The notes under the pieces were generated by a model that saw only the letters and a list, made by a program, of their open reading frames with translations, had not been told where the DNA came from and did not search any database. A program made the position numbers and the translations under genes. 8,669 bases of DNA, taken from NCBI GenBank assembly GCA_030601615.1, contig JAUVTH010000055.1:1-8669 (forward strand). The letters run 5' to 3'. The stretch comes from Gemmatimonadota bacterium. GTDB lineage: Bacteria > Gemmatimonadota > Gemmatimonadetes > Palauibacterales > Palauibacteraceae. The first letter of the stretch is position 1. Every line of letters starts with the position of its first letter. Positions 1 through 5,827 of this stretch are shown here, one piece after another.

Positions 1-2384
1 GACGCCAACCGACCGAGCCGAAGTATGCCCTCGCTGTCCGCCTCAAGCGCCGCCGCCACCGCCTCCGGCGCCCTGGCTACCACGACGTCCACCCGTCGGG
101 ACGGGTCGACTCCGTAGTCCGATCGGAGGATGCGGACTGAGCCCACGATCTCCTGCAGAGCCCCGAATGCTGTCTCCGCCTGCTCGTCCGCCAGATCGTG
201 CGAACCGGTGGGCCACGGACCCCCGATAAGGCTGTCCTCCACGGTCCGGCCCGGCAGGTGGCAGTACATCTCCTCCGTGATGAACGGCATGATCGGATGC
301 AGCAGCTTCAGCCAGCCGTCGAGCACGAAGGCGAAGGTCGCCGCCGCTGCCGTCCGGCTGGCCTCTCCGCGGTCACCCCTGAGCCTGGCTTTCACGAGCT
401 CCAGATACCAGTCGCAGAATTCACCCCATACGAACTGGTAAGTTGTCTCTGCCGCATCGTGGAGCCGGAATCGCTCCAGGGAGTCCGTGACCGCCGCGGC
501 GGTCGACGCGAAGCGGCTCAGGATCCAGCGGTCCGCGAGCTCCAGCTCCGTGCTGGTGGGGTCCGCCAGTACATCCGTCTCCTCGAGGTATCCCAGTCCG
601 AAGCGCACGGCGTTCCACATCTTGTTCGCGAAATTGCGCCCGACCCGGAACGCTGAATCGAGGTCCTCGTGATCCAGTTGTATATCCGTCCCCAACGCGG
701 CCGAGCTGACAAGCGTGTAGCGCATCGCGTCAGCTCCGAACCGTTCCACGACCTCCAGCGGATCGATTCCGTTGCCCAGCGACTTGGACATGCGGCGCCC
801 CTGCGAGTCTCTGACGGTACCGTGCAACAGCACATCCGAGAAGGGCAGTTCTCCCACGAACTCGAGTCCGGCCATCACCATGCGCGCCACCCAGAAGAAC
901 AGGATCTCGGGTGCCGTGCTCAACGTGTTGGTGGGATAGAAGGCGGCCATGTCCGGCGTGTCGTCCGGCCAACCCAGTGTACTGAAGGGCCACAGCCAGG
1001 AGCTGAACCACGTGTCCAGGACGTCAGGATCCTGGTCCAGGCCTCCCCCGCACCCGTCGCACTTCGTCGGATCATCCAGCGACACGATGACCTCGCCGCA
1101 CTCCTGGCAGTACCACACGGGAATCCGGTGCCCCCACCAGAGCTGGCGACTGATGCACCAGTCCCTGACGTTGGTCATCCAGTGCTCGTAGGTGTTGCCG
1201 AAGCGCTCCGGGTGAAACCGCAGTCGCCCTTCCCTGTACGCTGCCAGCGCGGGCTCTGCCAGGGGCTTCATGCGGACGAACCACTGCAGGCTGAGACGCG
1301 GCTCCACGACCGTGTCGCACCGATAACAGTGTCCCACCGAATGCTCGTGCTCCTCGGCCTTGACCAGGAGTCCGAGGGACCCCAGGTCCTCGAGGACCCT
1401 TTCCCTGGCCACAAACCGATCCAGCCCGCGATATGCCTCCGGAGCCTCGATGCTCATCGTCGCATCGCCATTCATCACGTCGACGCGTGGAAGATCGTGT
1501 CGCAGCCCGATCTCGAAGTCATTCGGATCGTGAGCAGGCGTCACTTTGACGAAGCCGGATCCGAATCCGGGATCCACGTACTCGTCCGCAATGATCGGGA
1601 TGCGGCGACCGACAAGCGGCAGTTCGACGTCGCGGCCCACGAGGTGCCTGTTCCTCTCGTCTCCCGGGTGCACGGCGACCGCCGTGTCACCCAGCATCGT
1701 CTCCGGCCTCGTGGTCGCGACAACTATGAACTCGCCCTCCGCATCAGCGAGCGGATACCGGATGTGGTACAGCCGACCACCGGTTTCCTGGTGCTCTGCC
1801 TCCTCGTTGGAGAGCGCCGTGAGGCAGCGGGGGCACCAGTTGATGATGTAGTTACCCCGGTAGATAAGCCCTTTGTCGTACAGACGGACGAACACCTCGC
1901 GAACCGCTCTCGACAGCCCCTCGTCGAGGGTGAACCGGGTCCGGTCCCAGTCGCACGAGCAGCCTATCGTCTTCAGCTGCTCGATGATCGTCGACCCGTA
2001 CTGGTCGACCCAGGCCCATACTCGCTCGACGAATCGTTCCCGGCCCAAGTCGTGGCGCGTCAGCCCCTCCCTGGCCAGGTCCCGCTCGACCACGTTCTGC
2101 GTGGCTATGCCCGCATGATCGGTACCGGGAATCCACATGGCGTCCCGTCCCCGCATCCGGTGGAATCTGATGAGCACATCCTGAATCGTGTTGTTCAGGC
2201 CGTGCCCCATGTGCAGCGGGGCGGTGACGTTGGGGGGTGGGATGGCTATGACGTAAGGGTCCCCGGCTTCCTCCGCCCTTACGTGGAAGGCCCCGCGTTC
2301 GATCCAGCGAGCATAGATGGCAGCCTCGATCCCCGTGGGATCGAAACGGGCGCTCAGTTCGTGTCGTATGGTTTCGTCGCTCAT
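1..2384 (-). CDS. valS: Valyl-tRNA synthetase, C-terminus cut by the window edge
   Basis: Class I aminoacyl-tRNA synthetase that charges tRNA-Val with valine in the cytoplasm and edits mischarged threonine. I translated 794 residues with no stop or frameshift. The HIGH-type signature is PPPNVTAPLHMGH (residues 49-61), followed by GTDHAGIAT. The KMSKS loop reads RMSKS (531-535). The editing domain has TTRPET (224-229) and HDPND (285-289). Cysteine pairs C184/C187, C353/C356, C426/C429 and C442/C445 look like the two zinc sites of zinc-containing ValRS. LDTWFSSWLWPF follows the last pair. The anticodon-binding domain begins near NFANKMWNAVRF (584-595). Family members run about 880-950 residues, so the C-terminal coiled-coil arm is missing here only because the window ends. 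The start is the ATG at 2384, the first in-frame start that leaves the N-terminus at normal length. No clear Shine-Dalgarno precedes it. It lies 77 bases after the TonB-like gene and could be read through from it or have its own promoter. Identity is certain. Confidence 0.97.
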   Translation of the reverse strand, partial: MSDETIRHELSARFDPTGIEAAIYARWIERGAFHVRAEEAGDPYVIAIPPPNVTAPLHMGHGLNNTIQDVLIRFHRMRGRDAMWIPGTDHAGIATQNVVERDLAREGLTRHDLGRERFVERVWAWVDQYGSTIIEQLKTIGCSCDWDRTRFTLDEGLSRAVREVFVRLYDKGLIYRGNYIINWCPRCLTALSNEEAEHQETGGRLYHIRYPLADAEGEFIVVATTRPETMLGDTAVAVHPGDERNRHLVGRDVELPLVGRRIPIIADEYVDPGFGSGFVKVTPAHDPNDFEIGLRHDLPRVDVMNGDATMSIEAPEAYRGLDRFVARERVLEDLGSLGLLVKAEEHEHSVGHCYRCDTVVEPRLSLQWFVRMKPLAEPALAAYREGRLRFHPERFGNTYEHWMTNVRDWCISRQLWWGHRIPVWYCQECGEVIVSLDDPTKCDGCGGGLDQDPDVLDTWFSSWLWPFSTLGWPDDTPDMAAFYPTNTLSTAPEILFFWVARMVMAGLEFVGELPFSDVLLHGTVRDSQGRRMSKSLGNGIDPLEVVERFGADAMRYTLVSSAALGTDIQLDHEDLDSAFRVGRNFANKMWNAVRFGLGYLEETDVLADPTSTELELADRWILSRFASTAAAVTDSLERFRLHDAAETTYQFVWGEFCDWYLELVKARLRGDRGEASRTAAAATFAFVLDGWLKLLHPIMPFITEEMYCHLPGRTVEDSLIGGPWPTGSHDLADEQAETAFGALQEIVGSVRILRSDYGVDPSRRVDVVVARAPEAVAAALEADSEGILRLGRLA

Positions 2385-2461
2385 TACGTCGTGGTTTCGT
2401 GGGTGCCTGGAGCATCCCGCCCGGGGTCAGCGTGAGCGGCACAGTTTAGCGGAAGCACGAC

Positions 2462-3349
2462 TCAGTCGCGAGGCGCGGAGCCTCCCGAACCGATGCTGTC
2501 GGCTTTTGCTGCCACGGAGTCCTGTCGCCGGCGCTCAGCCTCCTCTTCGCTTCGGCGCCGCATCTCCCCCAGGCGCTCCTGCTGCACGCGCTGGATGTCC
2601 GCCTCGAAGTCCTGGCGCTGGATGTCCGCCAGGTCCCTGGCTTCCTGCCGCAGCTCTCGGCCGAGTGGCCCCTCGGCCTCGAACAGGGCGCCGACGTTCA
2701 TCGGGATCACCATGCCGCCAAGCACGATGCCGTCCGGCGTGACGCCCCATTGCTGATCCCCTTCGCCAAACAGCCACTCCAGCGCTCGCCGCCGCTGCTC
2801 CTCGGACAGCGCCAGGCTGTCGAGCATGGCTCCAAGTCGCGCCCGGATCACACCCTCAGCCCTGGCGAAGCGGTCCTCCAGATATTCGGGTAGAGGCCTG
2901 TCCGCGAAGTCCTCCCACAAGCGCGGATCTCCCTCCCGGGGCCGCAACCGCTCGGCGTTCGTGATACCCGGCCCATCGTCGGCGCCGGCCCCGGGCGCGC
3001 GTCGTCCATCCCCCGGAGTCGGCGGTTCGGGTCTCTGGATCTCGTCGCGGTCCTCCGGGGGTAGCTCGAGCACTTCCTCTGCTGCGGACTCTGCCTCAAT
3101 ATCGCTGATCTCGATTACTTCGAGGCCGACGGTGGGACGCGGGGGCAGCTCCACCGGCCGGAAGGACCGGATACCAACGTAGAACTGCCCGGACACGAAG
3201 ATGGCGACCAATGCGTGCAGGACCGCGGAAACCAGCAGTCCGGTCCGCATCGACCGACGGTAGCCGCGCGCATGGAACGAGGCGCGCAGCCCCACACGCT
3301 CGCGCGCCTCGGCTCCGCCCAGGTCGGCCGGGTCGGGTCTATCGCTCAA
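2462..3349 (-). CDS. Single-pass membrane protein with TonB-like N-terminus, function unknown
   Basis: 295 residues. A basic cytoplasmic N-terminus (1-35) leads into one hydrophobic segment at about 37-59 (GLLVSAVLHALVAIFVSGQF). A short stretch ending in VELPPRP then leads to an acidic, proline-rich region (about 78-142) like the periplasmic spacer of TonB or TolA. Residues about 143-195 look helical (WEDFADRPLPEYLEDR onward). Residues 200-224 hold a compact motif, QQWGVTPDGIVLGGMVIPMN, probably beta-rich. Residues 230-282 are a highly charged helix, probably a coiled coil. I see no TonB C-terminal domain, so TonB itself is not supported. The start is TTG at 3349, whose last two bases begin the TGA stop of the aminotransferase gene (TTGA overlap), behind a strong Shine-Dalgarno. 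A later ATG at 3250 (M34) would remove the cytoplasmic tail and is less likely. Predicted place: anchored in the inner membrane and reaching into the periplasm. I do not recognise the family. Confidence 0.85.
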   Translation of the reverse strand: MSDRPDPADLGGAEARERVGLRASFHARGYRRSMRTGLLVSAVLHALVAIFVSGQFYVGIRSFRPVELPPRPTVGLEVIEISDIEAESAAEEVLELPPEDRDEIQRPEPPTPGDGRRAPGAGADDGPGITNAERLRPREGDPRLWEDFADRPLPEYLEDRFARAEGVIRARLGAMLDSLALSEEQRRRALEWLFGEGDQQWGVTPDGIVLGGMVIPMNVGALFEAEGPLGRELRQEARDLADIQRQDFEADIQRVQQERLGEMRRRSEEEAERRRQDSVAAKADSIGSGGSAPRD

Positions 3350-4542
3350 AGAGCCTCCCGAATCCTCCCACCGGCTTCCTCCCAGCGATCTTCGGGGATC
3401 GCAAGGGACGCCCGGACGAATCCTTCACCCCCCTCGCCCATGGCGGATCCCGGAAGCAACACTACACCTGCATCGAGCAGGAGACGGCGACAGAACTCCT
3501 CTGCCGACTCCTGCGTCGGAACCGGGAACCACAGGTACAGTGTGCCGCGTGGCTTCGTGACATCCAGCCCGGCGGCGCGGAAGGCCTTGAACGCAGCCTC
3601 ACGTCGCCTGGTGAGATGGTCGAGGCTCCACCGAATGTACTCGTCCGGATCGTTCAGGACGGCGGCCCCAGCCGCCTGCAGCGCCATGAAGGAACCGGTA
3701 TCGAAGAATGTCTTCACACGTTTGAGTGCCGAGATCACCGTGCGGTTGCCCGTGGCCCATCCGAGTCGCCAGCCTGTCATGTTGTAGGTCTTCGACATCG
3801 AATGGAACTCGATCCCGACTTCCCTGCCGCCGTCGATGTCGAGGAGACCCGGAGCCCGGAATCCGTCGAACGTGATCTCAGAATAAGCGTTGTCGAACAG
3901 CAGAACGGCATTTCGTTCGCGACACGCCGTCACGACCTCTTCAAGATAGGAGGCCTCTGCCACTGCAGTCGTCGGGTTGTTCGGATAGTTGAGATACACG
4001 AGCCGAAGCTTACCGGGGGCGGACCGGATCGTCTCCGGGGGGATCAGGAACCCCTCCTCAGGCCGCAGTGGCACGCGAATCACATCTGCTCCGGCGAAGT
4101 AGCTGCCCCCGAAGTACGGGGCGTAGCCCGGATCGGGCACGAGCACCGAGTCACCCCGATCAAGCACGGCGAACGCAGTGAGCGCGATCGCCTCCTTGCT
4201 GCCGATAACGGGAAGCACTTCCAGTTCGGGGTCGACGGCCGCGCCGAACCGCCGCATGAGCCATCCGGCAATAGCCTCACGGTACGCCGGCAATCCGCGC
4301 TGAAACCCGTACTTACTCAGCGCCGGATCCAGAACTGCCTCTCGGAGGGTATCGAGCGCTATCCCCGGCACCGGAAGCCCCGGATCTCCGACGCCCAGAT
4401 CAATCACGGAGCCGCCCTCGGCGAGGAGCCGGGCCTTGATGTCCGGTACATCGGCCAGGGGATACGGCTGCAGCCCCTGGAGACGACGTGGGGGAGCCCA
4501 CACGTCCAAAGCCGTCGGCACGGGCACCGGACCGCTGTTCAT
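3346..4542 (-). CDS. Fold-type I PLP aminotransferase, LL-diaminopimelate aminotransferase-like
   Basis: 398 residues, the usual length of class I/II aminotransferases. Motifs match the DapL-type group: VIDLGVGDPGLPVP (46-59), LPVIGSKEAI (110-119), VPDPGY (135-140), YPNNPT (186-191), DNAYSEI (217-223), SMSKTYNMTGWRLGW (248-262) and FVRASL (375-380). By comparison with aspartate aminotransferase, K251 forms the Schiff base, D217 and Y220 hold the cofactor, N189 contacts PLP, R259 binds phosphate, R377 binds the substrate alpha-carboxylate, Y140 stacks on the ring and Y78 comes from the partner subunit. DapL converts tetrahydrodipicolinate to LL-diaminopimelate using glutamate, for lysine and peptidoglycan. 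The usual NPTG turn is NPTT here (T192). The start is ATG 4542 with GGAG eight bases upstream (4554-4551), 22 bases after the upstream gene. The gene overlaps the next one by 4 bases. The aminotransferase fold is certain. DapL specificity is an inference, and an aspartate, alanine or N-succinyl-diaminopimelate aminotransferase remains possible. Confidence 0.93.
   Translation of the reverse strand: MNSGPVPVPTALDVWAPPRRLQGLQPYPLADVPDIKARLLAEGGSVIDLGVGDPGLPVPGIALDTLREAVLDPALSKYGFQRGLPAYREAIAGWLMRRFGAAVDPELEVLPVIGSKEAIALTAFAVLDRGDSVLVPDPGYAPYFGGSYFAGADVIRVPLRPEEGFLIPPETIRSAPGKLRLVYLNYPNNPTTAVAEASYLEEVVTACRERNAVLLFDNAYSEITFDGFRAPGLLDIDGGREVGIEFHSMSKTYNMTGWRLGWATGNRTVISALKRVKTFFDTGSFMALQAAGAAVLNDPDEYIRWSLDHLTRRREAAFKAFRAAGLDVTKPRGTLYLWFPVPTQESAEEFCRRLLLDAGVVLLPGSAMGEGGEGFVRASLAIPEDRWEEAGGRIREAL
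3354..3369 (-). promoter_or_regulatory. Doubled Shine-Dalgarno (GGGAGG twice) supporting a TTG start
   Basis: Read on the minus strand, GGGAGG occurs at 3369-3364 and again at 3359-3354, within the last codons of the aminotransferase gene. The nearer copy lies 4 bases before the TTG at 3349 and the farther one 14 bases before it. This match to the anti-Shine-Dalgarno, together with the TTGA stop/start overlap, favours TTG over later starts at GTG 3292 or ATG 3250. The sequence also encodes part of GGRIREAL, so it may be partly fixed by coding needs. Confidence 0.6.
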
Positions 4543-4564
4543 GTTACAGACTCCGTCATCGTCT

Positions 4565-5827
4565 TCATGTCTTACGTGCTTTCTTGCGCGCCGCTGGATA
4601 AAGAACGTTGTTGAGGATCAACCGGTAGCCGGCCGAGCTCCGATTCAGGTCCAGATCCGTCGGTGGATCGCCCACGAGGTGTTGCGGATCTTCCGGATCA
4701 TGCCCCCCGAGGAACGTGAAACTCCCCTCCCCCACATTCCCGTGCAAGTACTTGACTACACCGAGGCCCTCGTCACTCCCCAGGACCACGATGCTCGATT
4801 TCAATCGGTCCCGATTGAAGCTCGTCGTCAGTCCGTAATAATCTGGCAACACGCGCTCGTGCGACTGAGTGAGCATCGTCGGGACCGGATCGATCTTCGC
4901 GCTGAAGTCGAACAGCTCGAAGCTGCCAAGGGGTCTTCGCCACGGCGTGTTGACCTGATGACCGTCAATGTCGCTGAACGCGCTTACAGCCTCGTCCAGA
5001 ACCAGGCGAGCATCCCTGAACGCGAGGGCCTGATCCCACGACATCCGATCTTCGGCTCTCGGGTCGGGGGGCGTACCGTCAGCGAAGGCGGCCGCGAGAT
5101 CCGCGCTCGCCCCGGCCAGCGCCAGATCGAGAGTCTCGGTTGCCGTGCACATGGCAAACAGGAAGCCTCCCTTCTCAACATACTCGCGAATCGTCCGGGC
5201 AACCGCCTTCTTGAGCTCAGGCACGTTCGGGAAACCGAACTCGGCTGCGACCGCTTCGTTCCGCTCCACCTCATCCATGAGCCACTCGGATCCCGCATAG
5301 CTCAGGTAGAACTTTGAATACTGGCCGGTGAAATCCTCGTGGTGAAGGTGCAGCCAGTCGTATCGCGTGAGACCTTCCCGCAGGACGTCCCTGTCCCATA
5401 TCCGGGCGTACGGAATGCCTGCGTACTCGAGAGCCAGCGTGACCGCGTCGTCCCACGGCGACGAATTCGGAGGCGTGTAGACGGCAACCTCAGGAGCCTT
5501 CTCGAGGGAGACGGCCTCCATGTTCGACTCTTCGATGCGTGCGCGTAGTGAGGCCAGTCGGCTACCCGAAAGCGTTTCGGTCGTCACTCCGAGGAGGGCG
5601 GCTTTGCGCCTTACGTGCTCGACGCCGGGTAGCAGGAAGGAGCCCCCACGGTAGTTCAGAAGCCACTCGGCCCTCTCCCCTGCAGCGATCGACTGGTACA
5701 CCAATCCATACGCCCGCAGGTGGTTCCCCTGCTGTCCGTCCATCGGCACCAGGAGGGTCTGCGCGTCCGCGACCGCAGGCAGTGTGACGAAGACCAGGGC
5801 TGAGACGAGGACGAGTACCCTCCTCAC
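4565..5827 (-). CDS. Secreted conserved protein with possible amidotransferase-like fold
   Basis: 420 residues from GTG 5827. Residues 1-22 form a signal peptide: MRRV, a hydrophobic core LVLVSALVFVTLPAV, then ADA before Q23. The mature protein opens with LLVPMDGQQGNH (25-36) and WLLNYRGGSFLLP. VAVYTPPNSSPWDDA (about 115-128) and YDWLHLHHEDFTGQY (156-170) follow. KGGFLFAMCTATET (219-232) resembles a nucleophile elbow with C227. Near the C-terminus comes GGHDPED (374-380) with H376, then VGDPPTDLDL and a basic tail. Cys followed by a late His is the order seen in class I glutamine amidotransferase-like folds, but this is read by eye. From memory, similar proteins in Bacteroidetes are labelled asparagine synthetase B. 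Nothing here supports that: there is no N-terminal Cys and no ATP-pyrophosphatase SGGxDS motif. The frame is open to 5923, but that start would overlap the TPR gene by 100 bases and bury the signal peptide. GTG 5827 gives a GTGA overlap, with GGAG ten bases upstream. Function unknown. Confidence 0.85.
   Translation of the reverse strand: MRRVLVLVSALVFVTLPAVADAQTLLVPMDGQQGNHLRAYGLVYQSIAAGERAEWLLNYRGGSFLLPGVEHVRRKAALLGVTTETLSGSRLASLRARIEESNMEAVSLEKAPEVAVYTPPNSSPWDDAVTLALEYAGIPYARIWDRDVLREGLTRYDWLHLHHEDFTGQYSKFYLSYAGSEWLMDEVERNEAVAAEFGFPNVPELKKAVARTIREYVEKGGFLFAMCTATETLDLALAGASADLAAAFADGTPPDPRAEDRMSWDQALAFRDARLVLDEAVSAFSDIDGHQVNTPWRRPLGSFELFDFSAKIDPVPTMLTQSHERVLPDYYGLTTSFNRDRLKSSIVVLGSDEGLGVVKYLHGNVGEGSFTFLGGHDPEDPQHLVGDPPTDLDLNRSSAGYRLILNNVLYPAARKKARKT

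Noticed and set aside
669..2435. Long plus-strand open frame (588 codons) opposite valS
   Set aside because: It lies wholly antisense to valS, whose motifs are intact along the same stretch. The product is Arg/His/Pro/Val-rich with no recognisable domain. GC-rich third positions on the true strand commonly leave such open antisense frames.
1852..2442. Minus-strand frame of 196 codons overlapping the valS start
   Set aside because: It runs in a different frame from valS across the HIGH-motif region, with Arg/Gly/Pro-rich sequence and no domain.
2385..2461. Possible valS promoter with a TAAACT -10-like box near 2445
   Set aside because: The best -35 partner at 17-base spacing (TCGCGA) matches only half the consensus, and promoter rules for this lineage are not known from the sequence. 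Not enough to call.
2470..2484. Inverted repeat GAGGC-(5 nt)-GCCTC as a terminator before valS
   Set aside because: It has only five base pairs, lies inside the end of the TonB-like gene and has no following T-tract. It does not support termination.
3211..4614. Long plus-strand open frame (467 codons) opposite the aminotransferase
   Set aside because: It is antisense to a complete aminotransferase with all catalytic residues, and crosses its gene boundaries on both sides. The composition is that of a shadow frame and no motif is present.
4436..5317. Plus-strand open frame (293 codons) opposite the secreted-protein gene
   Set aside because: It is antisense to the signal-peptide-bearing gene and has no ribosome site or domain. 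It also runs across the 4543-4564 intergenic gap.
4565..5827. Asparagine synthetase B
   Set aside because: I recall this label on similar database proteins, but there is no N-terminal catalytic Cys and no SGGxDS ATP-binding loop, and the protein carries a signal peptide.
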